From Acidiferrobacteraceae bacterium (GTDB taxonomy: Bacteria > Pseudomonadota > Gammaproteobacteria > Acidiferrobacterales > Sulfurifustaceae): a stretch of DNA of 34,929 bases. Shown piece by piece: positions 18,504 through 27,214 of this stretch (its first letter is position 1; every line of letters begins with the position of its first letter). Location of the stretch: positions 1 through 34,929 of the forward strand of contig JAJPKH010000088.1 in the NCBI GenBank assembly GCA_021323795.1, read 5' to 3'. The position numbers and the translations under genes were made by a program. Below the pieces are notes generated by a model that saw nothing but the letters and a program-made list of their open reading frames with translations, searched no databases and had not been told where the DNA came from.

Positions 18504-19616
18504 ATGCGGAGGGTAGGTTTAGTTGGTTGGCGCGGCATGGTCGGCTCCGTGCTCATGGAGCGCATGCGGGCGGAGCGCGATTTCGATCTGATCGAGCCGG
18601 TATTCTTTACGACTTCCCAGGTCGGCGGGAAGGCTCCTGCCATCGGCAAAGATGTTCCATCCCTGAAAGACGCCACGAGCGTGGACGAGCTCAAGCGGAT
18701 GGACATCGTCGTCTCATGCCAGGGAGGAGACTACACCAACGAAATCTTTCCGAAGCTGCGCTCGGCGGGATGGAAGGGCTATTGGATCGACGCGGCCTCG
18801 GCGCTACGCATGGCCGATGACGCCGTCATCATTCTCGACCCGGTCAACCTCGATGTGATCAAAGACGCGCTCAAGCGCGGTGTACGCAACTACATCGGGG
18901 GCAATTGCACCGTGAGCTTGATGTTGATGGCCATGGGCGGCCTCTTCAAGCGTGGCTTGATCGAGTGGATGACCGCCATGACTTACCAAGCGGCGTCGGG
19001 CGCGGGCGCCCAACACATGCGCGAGCTGTTACAGCAGATGGGGGCGGCGCATGGAGCGGCGGCGAGCTTCCTCCGCGACCCCGCCTCCGCGATCCTCGAT
19101 ATCGACCGCGCGGTGGCGGATGCGTTGCGTGCCCCGACGTTTCCAGCCGAGCACTTCGGCGTTCCGCTGGCCGGCAGTCTCATCCCGTGGATCGACAAGG
19201 ACCTCGGGAATGGCCAGAGCCGCGAAGAATGGAAGGGTATGGCGGAGGCGAACAAGATACTGGGCCTCTCGCGTCATCCGGTGCCCGTCGACGGCATCTG
19301 CGTGCGCATCGGCGCCATGCGTTGTCACAGCCAGGCGCTGACCATTAAGCTGACCGAAGACGTACCGCTCGAAGAGATCCGTGAAATACTGGCAACCGCC
19401 AATGACTGGGTCAGGGTGATTCCGAACGACAAGGAAGCGAGTCTCAAGCATCTGACGCCCGCTGCCGTTACGGGATCGCTGCAAATCCCGGTGGGCCGGC
19501 TTCGCAAGCTGCCAATGGGTGGGCGATACCTAATCGCCTTTACCGTCGGTGATCAACTGCTATGGGGGGCGGCGGAACCCCTGCGCCGTATGCTGCGTAT
19601 ACTGCTCGAAAGATAG
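18504..19616 (+). CDS. asd: Aspartate-semialdehyde dehydrogenase
   Basis: Asd reduces aspartyl phosphate to aspartate semialdehyde with NADPH, the branch point to lysine, diaminopimelate, threonine and methionine. The 370-residue product is of the proteobacterial long type (E. coli 367). [20 protein letters not shown] forms the NADP-binding start. The active-site cysteine is C135 in [15 protein letters not shown], and [16 protein letters not shown] and the catalytic histidine region [16 protein letters not shown] follow. The ATG at 18504, preceded by a GGAG box, is preferred over an upstream in-frame ATG that lies inside the intergenic palindromes. Confidence 0.98.
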   Translation: MRRVGLVGWRGMVGSVLMERMRAERDFDLIEPVFFTTSQVGGKAPAIGKDVPSLKDATSVDELKRMDIVVSCQGGDYTNEIFPKLRSAGWKGYWIDAASALRMADDAVIILDPVNLDVIKDALKRGVRNYIGGNCTVSLMLMAMGGLFKRGLIEWMTAMTYQAASGAGAQHMRELLQQMGAAHGAAASFLRDPASAILDIDRAVADALRAPTFPAEHFGVPLAGSLIPWIDKDLGNGQSREEWKGMAEANKILGLSRHPVPVDGICVRIGAMRCHSQALTIKLTEDVPLEEIREILATANDWVRVIPNDKEASLKHLTPAAVTGSLQIPVGRLRKLPMGGRYLIAFTVGDQLLWGAAEPLRRMLRILLER

Positions 19617-19964
19617 CTGTCGTTCCTCGACTTCCTTCCCCTGAAATGCACAGGCGATGTTGCCGCGCACGCAAAGAGCGACTATACGAAAGTAGAGCCG
19701 GTTGTTGTGTTCGGTTCCTTACCGATTGGTTGAAGTCGAGCCAAATCGGGGGCCCGAGGGCGACGGAACTCCCTCTCTTACGGTAAACAAAACGGAAGAA
19801 CCGCCGGTATTTCACTAGCCTTAGGCCACTTTAGGGCTCGAAAAAGCGCCTAAAAAGGGTACGTTTAGTTGAGATTTATAAAGGCCCTTACTATTATACC
19901 TACGTAACCCACGGTCTCTCTTAGGAACGAAGGAGCACGCCCTGAACGCCGTCAGGAAAAACCC
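19617..19964. other. Gene-free asd-fimV spacer with lower GC
   Basis: These 348 bases carry no credible gene. The part from 19790 to 19925 is clearly richer in A+T than the surrounding genes and contains the promoter at 19869-19897. No strong intrinsic terminator for asd was seen. The ATG of fimV is preceded by AGGA at a normal distance. Confidence 0.55.
19869..19897 (+). promoter_or_regulatory. Sigma-70 promoter for fimV
   Basis: TTGAGA and TATTAT are separated by exactly 17 bases, matching four of six and five of six consensus positions respectively, in an AT-rich patch about 70 bases before the fimV start codon. The transcript would start near 19904 and have a leader of about 60 bases. 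No other well-placed promoter was seen in the spacer. Confidence 0.65.
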
Positions 19965-22850
19965 ATGCACCGCCATATAGTTGCGCAAACGGTACCTCGG
20001 CTAGTCCTCGGTGTTCTCTTAGCCCTGTTTCCATTGGCAGGCTATTCATTGGGCCTCGGCAAACTTCAAGTTAAGTCCGCGCTTAACGAGCCCCTGAATG
20101 CCGAGATCGATATTACGTCGATTGCCGACAATGAACTGAAAGGGTTGAACGTCTCGCTGGCGCCGCGTGCCGACTTTGAAGCAGCCGGTGCAGAGCGCCT
20201 GCCCTTGTTGTCTCAAATCAAATTTACCGTGGCTAAGCGACCGGACGGTCGCTATTACCTTCAACTCAAAACCGAGGCCCCGATAGAAGAGCCGTTCCTG
20301 CATATGTTGTTGCAGCTTGAGTGGCCGGGCGGGCGACTGGTGCGCGAGTACACCGCGCTGATTGACCCGCCGTCCTACATGGTTGGAAAGCCGCCGGCAA
20401 CAGAGGCGCCACAGACAGCAGCGCCGCCGGTAGCGGCTGCGCCGACGCCGGAATCCAAATTCGTCGAAACCGTACCTCCCCCGAGTCAGGAGGGGGAACA
20501 GCCGGCCGCCCAAGCGGCAGCGCCCGCGGCGCCGATTCCTGAACCGCTCGCCGCGGCTCCGGCTCAGCCGCAAGCAACCGAAACACCTCCCGCGTCCCCA
20601 TCGGAGGAAGAAGCGCCGAAGGAACTCGCTGTAGTGCCACCCGCGGAACCGCCTGCCGAAGAGCCCGCGCCGGCCGTGCAGCAAGCGCAGGTACCGACCG
20701 CGACCCCGGGTAGCGCTACGCCGAGCTCGGCGGAATATACCGTGCGCCCCGGCGACACGCTCTGGGCGATTGCCGACCGCGTGCGCGCCGACAAGAAGCT
20801 CACGATGGAGCAAGTTATCCTGGCGATTTTCCGTAACAACAAGGACGCCTTCTATCGCGACAACGTCAATAATTTGCGGGCAGGCAAAGTTCTGAAAATG
20901 CCCGAGCGAACCGACATCGACGCTGTGCCGCGCGCGGAAGCATTGCGCGAGTTTCGGGCTCAATATGATGCCTGGCAGGAGTATAAGCTGAAGCTCGCGG
21001 CGGGCAGCCAGACGTTGAAGGTCGCGGAAAGCAAGCCTGCCGAGGTCAAGCCTGAAGCGGCGGTCGAGAAGGCGAAGAATGACGGCACAAAGAAGCCCGA
21101 GGCGGTGGCCGAGAAGGCGGGCCAAGGGAAACAGTCGCAGGAATTGCTGAAGATCGTTCGTGGTTCGACCGATGCGGACAAATCGACTACCGCCAAATCG
21201 GCGGAAACTGAATCGGCGAAAGACGTGGAGAAACGCGAGCAGACGGCGCTCGCGGAGAGAGTCACCACGCTAGAGGAGTCGCTTCAGTCCAAGCAGCTGG
21301 AAAATCGTGAACTGACCGAGAAGGTGGGCCAGGTCCGTTCGCAGATCAAAAATGAAAAGCGCCTGATCGAGCTCGAGAACCAAACGCTGGCCCAGCAGAC
21401 GGCAAAGAAGCCGGTCGAATCAAAGCCCGCCGCCGCTTCCAAGCCGGAGCCAGTCGCGGAAAAAGCCGCCCCCTCGGCGGCCGCGCCCGCACCCACACCT
21501 GCGCCTGCCGAAACGAAGGCGGCAGCCGAAGCTAAGACGGTGCCCGAAGCCGCCGCGCCCGCGCGACCGGTTAAGGCCCCACCGAAACGCGCGGTGGCTC
21601 CACCGCCGCCGCCGGAAAAAGGATTCTTGGCTTCTCTGATCGATGATGTGTTCGGCGATTCGATTCTGCCTATCGTCGGGGGCATCGTGGTACTCGCCGC
21701 CGGCGTGATCGTGATCATCTACATGCGCCGTCGGCGCCGCTCGATTGCGGAGTTCGAAGAGAGCATCCTGGCCTCCGACGCGATTGCCTCCGAGGCGACG
21801 GCACCGACCGGCGCGGCGGAAACCACCGGTCAGGTTACGACCGGTGATACCTCGTTCTTGAGTGACTTCAGCAAGTCCGGGATGGGCCAGGTCCATACGG
21901 ACGAGGTCGATCCGATCGCGGAGGCCGAGGTCTATCTTGCTTACGGTCGCGACGAGACGGCCGAAGAAATCCTCAAAGAAGCGATCGTCAAGAACCCGGA
22001 TCGGCACGAGCTCAAACAGAAGCTGCTGGAGGTTTACCACCAGCGCAACGACGTGAATGCCTTCGAAACCCTGGCGGAAGAGCTGTATGCGGCGCTTGGC
22101 GGTCGCGGCGGAAAGATCTGGGAGAAAGTCGAGGAGATGGGCCGCAAGCTCAATCCCGAGAACCCCATGTTCCGCGGCGGCGCGCCGGGGCGTCGTGCCG
22201 CAGATCGCCCGCCTGAAAAGGCGGAAAGACCGGTGGCTCAGGGCATGCAGTCGGTAACGATGCCCGCGGCTATGGGGACGGCGGCGGGCGCAGCGGTCGC
22301 GTCCACGGCGGCGACGCAGATCGTGAGCAACTCTTCCTCGGTCGATTTTGAGTTCGACGCCGCGCCGCCAGCCGAGAAGGCTGGTGCGGCAGGAAATGCG
22401 GATTCCGGTCTCGATTTCGAGCTGAATATGCCGGGTGCGTCTTCCGACGTCGCGATGGAGGAGCCACCGGCGAGTCGGCCGGCATCGTCGGACATAAGCG
22501 AGTTGGAGAATATCGACCTCGCCTCTGCGGGAGACAATGCGATTGATTTCGATGCCAAGGCGACCGCGCCGGCGAATGCGGGAGCGATGCCGGCGGCCGA
22601 GGATGAAATCAAGTGGGAAGTGGATGCGCCGGTCGCGGCCGCTGCCGCCAGCGAATCGGCGGATCCAAACGCCGCGGGCAATGGCGCGGACGGGCACTGG
22701 GACGAGACGGCGACGAAGCTCGATCTCGCCAAAGCCTATATTGACATGGGAGACGCCGAGGGCGCTCGCAGTATCCTCGACGAAGTACTCGCGGAAGGTA
22801 ACGAGCAGCAGAAGAAGCAGGCGGCGGAGCTGGCGGCCCAGATCGGGTAG
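19965..22850 (+). CDS. fimV: FimV/HubP-like polar pilus assembly and hub protein
   Basis: FimV is a single-span inner membrane protein. In Pseudomonas and Vibrio (HubP) it organises the cell pole, type IV pili and twitching. This 961-residue protein has the full layout. A signal peptide ends near GYS, followed by the conserved start LGKLQVKSALNEPLNAEIDI. A Pro/Ala-rich stretch comes next, then a LysM peptidoglycan-binding domain from about residue 257 (YTVRPGDTLWAIADRV). A coiled coil lies at about 420-480, a membrane segment at about 566-587 (PIVGGIVVLAAGVIVIIYM), a long acidic cytoplasmic region follows, and the C-terminal FimV/TPR motif is LDLAKAYIDMGDAEGARSIL. The neighbouring truA of many gammaproteobacteria is absent here. 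Confidence 0.96.
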   Translation: MHRHIVAQTVPRLVLGVLLALFPLAGYSLGLGKLQVKSALNEPLNAEIDITSIADNELKGLNVSLAPRADFEAAGAERLPLLSQIKFTVAKRPDGRYYLQLKTEAPIEEPFLHMLLQLEWPGGRLVREYTALIDPPSYMVGKPPATEAPQTAAPPVAAAPTPESKFVETVPPPSQEGEQPAAQAAAPAAPIPEPLAAAPAQPQATETPPASPSEEEAPKELAVVPPAEPPAEEPAPAVQQAQVPTATPGSATPSSAEYTVRPGDTLWAIADRVRADKKLTMEQVILAIFRNNKDAFYRDNVNNLRAGKVLKMPERTDIDAVPRAEALREFRAQYDAWQEYKLKLAAGSQTLKVAESKPAEVKPEAAVEKAKNDGTKKPEAVAEKAGQGKQSQELLKIVRGSTDADKSTTAKSAETESAKDVEKREQTALAERVTTLEESLQSKQLENRELTEKVGQVRSQIKNEKRLIELENQTLAQQTAKKPVESKPAAASKPEPVAEKAAPSAAAPAPTPAPAETKAAAEAKTVPEAAAPARPVKAPPKRAVAPPPPPEKGFLASLIDDVFGDSILPIVGGIVVLAAGVIVIIYMRRRRRSIAEFEESILASDAIASEATAPTGAAETTGQVTTGDTSFLSDFSKSGMGQVHTDEVDPIAEAEVYLAYGRDETAEEILKEAIVKNPDRHELKQKLLEVYHQRNDVNAFETLAEELYAALGGRGGKIWEKVEEMGRKLNPENPMFRGGAPGRRAADRPPEKAERPVAQGMQSVTMPAAMGTAAGAAVASTAATQIVSNSSSVDFEFDAAPPAEKAGAAGNADSGLDFELNMPGASSDVAMEEPPASRPASSDISELENIDLASAGDNAIDFDAKATAPANAGAMPAAEDEIKWEVDAPVAAAAASESADPNAAGNGADGHWDETATKLDLAKAYIDMGDAEGARSILDEVLAEGNEQQKKQAAELAAQIG

Positions 22851-22861
22851 TCGGCGCCTGC

Positions 22862-23545
22862 TTAAAAGCGTTTGCCGAAATAAATTGCCACGCTGCGATC
22901 GGCTCCGGACTCCGCCGCTAACCCCACGTATCCATCCTGTTCGAGTTTGAGTTCCAAGCCCACGAAGCCGCCGGTGTTGCGGGCTTCGCCGATCTTGCGC
23001 GTTTCATTGAGCGCGCCGCTTAATCGTTGTTCGCCATCGATACATCCATAACGTGCGCCGCCGTAGGCGCGCACGCCGCCGCCGAGCGACACGCCGAGAC
23101 CCAGGCGTGCGCCCGGTTCGCGGGTGGCGATTTCCGTCTGCTGGGCGCCGTTGTCATCGTCGACTTTTTGATAAAGCCAGACCGCGCTGAAGAAAGAGTC
23201 GACCGGTTCGCTTCGGAGCAGATCCACGTCGAGCGAGAAACCGGCGTGATACCCGTCCGGTTTCCGGCCGGCGGTGGCGGGATTGTTGCTCTGACTCAAA
23301 AATGCATAGCCGCCGAAAAGTCCGAGTTGCAGGCGCTCACCATAACGCTCGCGCCAGTACACGGCGATACGATCCACCGAGGTATCGACTTTCGATCCTC
23401 CATAGTCCAGATCAAGCGCGTGATGGCTGAAACGCAACCCGAAGTCGAGCGGCCGATCGAGACCGTAAGGCCGTGCGTCGTCCGCAATCGCCGCCACCGA
23501 CCAGATAGCCAGGACCCCGGCGAGCCATAAGAAAAGATGTTTCAT
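22862..23545 (-). CDS. Uncharacterised outer membrane beta-barrel protein
   Basis: The 227-residue product has a signal peptide (MKHLFLWLAGVLAIWSVAAIA, cleavage before DD). It then shows alternating beta-strand patterns such as LDFGLRFSHHALDLDYG, LQLGLFGGYAFLSQ and GARLGLGVSLGGGVRAYGGA, ending in a terminal phenylalanine (FGKRF), the usual BAM signal of outer membrane barrels. No family is recognised with certainty. The ATG at 23545 overlaps the stop of folA by four bases (ATGA), so it is the last gene of a thyA-folA-barrel unit. Its end faces the end of fimV with an 11-base gap. The function is unknown; association with folate enzymes is positional only. Confidence 0.8.
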   Translation of the reverse strand: MKHLFLWLAGVLAIWSVAAIADDARPYGLDRPLDFGLRFSHHALDLDYGGSKVDTSVDRIAVYWRERYGERLQLGLFGGYAFLSQSNNPATAGRKPDGYHAGFSLDVDLLRSEPVDSFFSAVWLYQKVDDDNGAQQTEIATREPGARLGLGVSLGGGVRAYGGARYGCIDGEQRLSGALNETRKIGEARNTGGFVGLELKLEQDGYVGLAAESGADRSVAIYFGKRF

Positions 23546-24045
23546 GAGGCGTGTCCCGAAGCGGAGCGCGCCAGGGTGACGAAGCTGTAGGCATGCGCAT
23601 GCTTGTCGTCGCTCGCGTGGCGCTCCCGCGCTACCTCCCGCCACCCGTCGCGCTCGAACGCCGGGAAGAATGCATCGCCGGCTACGTGCGCATGAACCAT
23701 CGTGAGATAAATGCGATCGGCACGATCGAGCGTCTGGGCATACAGTTCGGCGCCACCGATGACGAAGATTTCCTCGGCGTCGGCGGCCAGGGAGAAAGCG
23801 TGCTCCAGGCTATGAGCGATCAGGCAGCCATCGGCTTGATACGCGCGCTGACGCGTGACAACGATATTGGTACGTTGCGGCAGCGGCCGACCGATCGACT
23901 CGTAACTGCGTCGGCCCATGATTACCGGGTGGCCGGTCGTGAGCTCCCGAAAACGCTTGAGATCGGCCGGCAGGCGCCACGGTAAGGCGTTGTTCATGCC
24001 GATCGCACGGTTTTCCGCCATGGCGACAATCAGGGAAAGACGCAT
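23542..24045 (-). CDS. folA: Dihydrofolate reductase
   Basis: FolA reduces dihydrofolate to tetrahydrofolate with NADPH, recycling the product of ThyA. The 167-residue protein starts MRLSLIVAMAENRAIGMNNA and has the substrate-site motif LPWRLPADLKRF, the cofactor segment VIMGRRSYESIGRPLPQRTN and FVIGGAELYAQTL. It lies 30 bases after thyA on the same strand and overlaps the barrel gene downstream, in keeping with a thymidylate-folate operon. Confidence 0.97.
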   Translation of the reverse strand: MRLSLIVAMAENRAIGMNNALPWRLPADLKRFRELTTGHPVIMGRRSYESIGRPLPQRTNIVVTRQRAYQADGCLIAHSLEHAFSLAADAEEIFVIGGAELYAQTLDRADRIYLTMVHAHVAGDAFFPAFERDGWREVARERHASDDKHAHAYSFVTLARSASGHAS

Positions 24046-24075
24046 ACCGTGCGGCCTTCTTAACTGCGTTTGCGT

Positions 24076-24870
24076 CTACACCGCGACCGGCGCTTTGATG
24101 GCGGGGTGCGGGTCGTAGTTCATCAGCTCGAAGTCATCGAAGACGAATTGATCGAGCGACTTCCTTTCGGGATTCAACCGGATCTGGGGGAGCGCCCGCG
24201 GTTCGCGCGTCAGCTGTAACTGCGCCTGCTCGAGGTGGTTGAGATAAAGATGAGTATCCCCGAGCGTGTGGATGAATTCGCCCGGCTTGAGGCCGGTCAC
24301 CTGCGCGACCATCAGCGTCAGCAGGGCATAGGAGGCGATATTGAACGGCACGCCGAGAAAGATGTCCGCGCTGCGCTGATAGAGCTGGCACGAAAGGCGC
24401 CCGTCCGCCACGTAAAATTGAAACAGCAGGTGACAGGGAGGAAGAGCCATATGTTCGATTTCGCCCACGTTCCAGGCGCTCACCAACAGCCGCCGGGAGT
24501 CGGGGTTGCGGCGAATCTGCTCCACGACTTCGGCGATCTGATCGACATGGCGTCCATCGGCCGTCGGCCACGAGCGCCACTGATAGCCGTAAATGGGTCC
24601 GAGCTCGCCCTGCTCATCCGCCCATTCGTCCCAAATCGTCACCCCGTTCTCTTTGAGGTAGCGCGTGTTGGTTTCGCCGCGCAGAAACCACAGCAGCTCG
24701 TGAATAATCGATTTCGCGTGCAATTTCTTGGTGGTCAGTAACGGAAAGCCACGCGCGAGATCGAAGCGCATTTGGCAGCCGAACACGGAAAGCGTGCCGG
24801 TGCCGGTGCGATCCGTCTTGCGCGTTCCGTGGTCGAGAACGTGGCGGACGAGATCAAGGTATTGGCGCAT
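24076..24870 (-). CDS. thyA: Thymidylate synthase
   Basis: ThyA methylates dUMP to dTMP with 5,10-methylenetetrahydrofolate, producing dihydrofolate. The 264-residue product equals E. coli ThyA in length. The catalytic cysteine is C146 in [44 protein letters not shown] and [17 protein letters not shown] are also conserved. The start ATG at 24870 gives the normal N-terminus [15 protein letters not shown]. Unusually, the six bases before it read CCTCCT on the coding strand, the complement of a Shine-Dalgarno, so no standard ribosome binding site is present. A longer in-frame extension to 24984 looks non-coding. Confidence 0.98.
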   Translation of the reverse strand: MRQYLDLVRHVLDHGTRKTDRTGTGTLSVFGCQMRFDLARGFPLLTTKKLHAKSIIHELLWFLRGETNTRYLKENGVTIWDEWADEQGELGPIYGYQWRSWPTADGRHVDQIAEVVEQIRRNPDSRRLLVSAWNVGEIEHMALPPCHLLFQFYVADGRLSCQLYQRSADIFLGVPFNIASYALLTLMVAQVTGLKPGEFIHTLGDTHLYLNHLEQAQLQLTREPRALPQIRLNPERKSLDQFVFDDFELMNYDPHPAIKAPVAV

Positions 24871-25075
24871 AGGAGGACTCGAGTAGGGTAGAACGACATA
24901 GAGGGCCGACGAGTGGTAGGTCGGGCCGGTAGGCAAGGTGCGCGTTTTGCATGATGATTCTTGCGCCGCGCATGAAGCTGGCAATGCGCTCGTTCGATAA
25001 CGGCATCGTAGCGCAAAGTATAACCGTAGGCGCGCGCCGAAGGCAGTCCGGGTACCCCAAGGGGAGCACCGAGCG

Positions 25076-25717
25076 ATGAATCAAAATTACTTGTTCATGA
25101 GTCCGCTGATCGAGCGGTTGGCGCAGCCGGTGTTTTTCAGCCGGGTGGTCGCGATGACGTTGCGCGCCCTGAGCGCTCTCATCGTACTGTCGTCTCTGAC
25201 GATCTTTTTCAAGGTCGGAAAGCTGACCTTCGAATTACCCGCCAACCGCGTGCTCGGCGGTTTCCTGTTCGAGGTGTTCTTCGTGTTGGCGGTTTATTCC
25301 GCCGTGCATGTCTTGCTGATACGGGCGCGTGACGTGGAAGCGCTTAAATCGCCCGAATCGTACGCGATCGCCGTCGCGGCCCTGCTGCTCAAACTCGCCG
25401 GCGAGGCCTATTGCGCGTTCGTAGGCCTGATGGCGATAGGGGGCGGTCTGTTCGTCTGGTTCACCAATCAAGAACTGGGAAATGTATTGGGCGCCCTCGT
25501 GCGCGCGCTCTTTCCCGGCATCGGTGACGACCCGAGCTTCATGGGAGGCATCGAATTGATGGCGGGCGGCGTCCTGATCGGCCTGGCCGTGCTGGTATTT
25601 TCCTATGCCGCGTCGCAGGCGCTCTCGCTGTTGCTGCGCCCGGCCCGGAACGGCGCGCAGGCGCATGCTTCGGCCGATCTTAATCAGAGCTACCGCTCGC
25701 GCTTCGGCGCCGGCTGA
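25076..25717 (+). CDS. Uncharacterised inner membrane protein, about four membrane spans
   Basis: The 213-residue product is strongly hydrophobic, with likely membrane segments near residues 25-46, 61-85, 97-128 and 160-188. It ends in a short polar C-terminus. I do not recognise the family. The ATG at 25076 has a GGGGAG box about ten bases upstream, which supports a true gene. It is transcribed away from thyA across a 205-base spacer and converges with the rhomboid gene after 25 bases. Confidence 0.7.
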   Translation: MNQNYLFMSPLIERLAQPVFFSRVVAMTLRALSALIVLSSLTIFFKVGKLTFELPANRVLGGFLFEVFFVLAVYSAVHVLLIRARDVEALKSPESYAIAVAALLLKLAGEAYCAFVGLMAIGGGLFVWFTNQELGNVLGALVRALFPGIGDDPSFMGGIELMAGGVLIGLAVLVFSYAASQALSLLLRPARNGAQAHASADLNQSYRSRFGAG

Positions 25718-25742
25718 AGGGTATTTCCCGCTGATGTTAGTT

Positions 25743-26444
25743 TCAGGGCCGGCGTCGTGCCCCCCCGAATAATGGCGTGTCACGACGCTTGAAGAAGGGC
25801 AGAAGCAGCATTCCCACGATGAACCCGCCGATGTGAGCGCCGAAAGCGACTCCGCCCTCGGTCGTCTCCACGAGCGCCGAGCTCAACAGCTGTAACGCAA
25901 ACCAGAGGCCCAGCACCAGCACCGCGGGCAGATGGACCACTTGCGAGAAGAAGCCGAGCGGTATTAGTACGAGAACGCGCGCGTGCGGATATAGCAATAA
26001 GTACGCGCCGAGGACGCCCGAAATGGCGCCGCTTGCGCCGATCATCGGGATGACCGACTCGGTATTCGGCAACGCCTGCGCCAGTGCCGCCGCCGCGCCG
26101 CAGAGGAGGTAAAAGAGGATGAACCGCGCGTGGCCCATCGCGTCTTCCACGTTGTCTCCGAATATCCAGAGATAAAGCATATTGCCGATCAGGTGAAGAA
26201 AGCCGCCATGCAGGAACATGGAAGTGAATATCGTCGCTACCGGCGGGACGAGATAGTAGTCGGGCGGCAAGCGCTCACCGCCGAGAAGTGTCGCCGGGAT
26301 CACGCCGAGGCTCGTTACCGCCGCCTCGAATCCCCGCTGGCCGAGCGAGAGTTGCCAGAAAAAAATGACCGCGCACGCAATGATCAACGAGACATTGACG
26401 ATCGGCGTCGTCCGACTCGGCACATCGTCGCGCAGCGGAATCAT
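25743..26444 (-). CDS. Rhomboid family intramembrane serine protease
   Basis: Rhomboids cut substrate proteins within or next to the membrane. The 233-residue, six-span protein has the catalytic serine S138 in GASGAISGVLGAYL and the catalytic histidine H204 in AHIGGFIVGMLL. The conserved L1-loop and second-helix region FTSMFLHGGFLHLIGNMLYL is also present. The ATG overlaps the end of mtfA by four bases, so it is the third gene of a pgi-mtfA-rhomboid unit. The natural substrate cannot be inferred. Confidence 0.95.
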   Translation of the reverse strand: MIPLRDDVPSRTTPIVNVSLIIACAVIFFWQLSLGQRGFEAAVTSLGVIPATLLGGERLPPDYYLVPPVATIFTSMFLHGGFLHLIGNMLYLWIFGDNVEDAMGHARFILFYLLCGAAAALAQALPNTESVIPMIGASGAISGVLGAYLLLYPHARVLVLIPLGFFSQVVHLPAVLVLGLWFALQLLSSALVETTEGGVAFGAHIGGFIVGMLLLPFFKRRDTPLFGGARRRP

Positions 26445-27211
26445 GACGCGGCGCCGCCGGCGAAGACCGTGCTAGGGTCCTGGCGGTAAAAGCGGCTGAG
26501 TTCGGCATAAACGGCCGGAAAGTCGTCGCGCACGATCGTGGGCTGCGTGAAAAACGTTTCGCTCAGCACGGCGAAAAATTCCGCCGGATCGGTGGCCGCG
26601 TAAGGATCGAGCGCCGTTTCCGTTTCCTCTTCGACGGCCGCGCCGAACCGTTCGAACGCGGCGTTGAAAATCCGAGCCCAGTGGTCGACGGACATGCTCG
26701 CGTGCAAGGGGGGAAATCCGTTGGCATCGCCGTTTAAAATGTCCAGCTTGTGGGCGCACTCGTGCATCACGAGGTCGCGGTCCGGCATGAAGTCTTCTTC
26801 CTCGATGGTTTGCCACGAAAGCACCATCGGCCCTTGCGTCAGCGACTGGCCGCAGAGATCGCGCGTGTCCTGATGCACCACCCCGGCGTTATCCATGTAT
26901 TCGTCGTTCACCCGGAAGTCGCCCGGATAAACCACGACGTCTTTCCAGCCGGCGTAATAATCGAGGCCGAGATTCAGAATCGGCACGCAAGCTTTGAGCG
27001 CGATAGCGGCGCGCATCTCGGTCGTTATCCGCAATCCCGCCGCGCCGTCAAACGACTTCGCGTCAAGGAAAAGCGCCGCCAGCTCGCGCAGGCGTCGGCT
27101 GTCGGCGGGGGGTAAGCGGCGCGCATAGGCGCAATGCGCCAGCGCGCGCGACCACACCGCGGTACCGAGTGACGGGCGCCGGGCGCGCTGACGAAGGAAC
27201 TTCAGCGGCAC
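26441..27211 (-). CDS. mtfA: MtfA zinc peptidase (M90 family)
   Basis: MtfA in E. coli is a cytoplasmic zinc aminopeptidase that binds the glucose repressor Mlc and so affects ptsG. This 256-residue homologue has the zinc motif HECAHKLD at 150-157 (H150, E151, H154) and a downstream glutamate (about E211) in EFFAVLSETFF, plus the family segments GWKDVVVYPGDF and GPMVLSWQ. The start is a GTG at 27211, three bases after the pgi stop; its ribosome binding site must lie within the pgi end. It is coupled to pgi and the rhomboid gene. Confidence 0.93.
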   Translation of the reverse strand: MPLKFLRQRARRPSLGTAVWSRALAHCAYARRLPPADSRRLRELAALFLDAKSFDGAAGLRITTEMRAAIALKACVPILNLGLDYYAGWKDVVVYPGDFRVNDEYMDNAGVVHQDTRDLCGQSLTQGPMVLSWQTIEEEDFMPDRDLVMHECAHKLDILNGDANGFPPLHASMSVDHWARIFNAAFERFGAAVEEETETALDPYAATDPAEFFAVLSETFFTQPTIVRDDFPAVYAELSRFYRQDPSTVFAGGAAS

Positions 27212-27214
27212 GGC

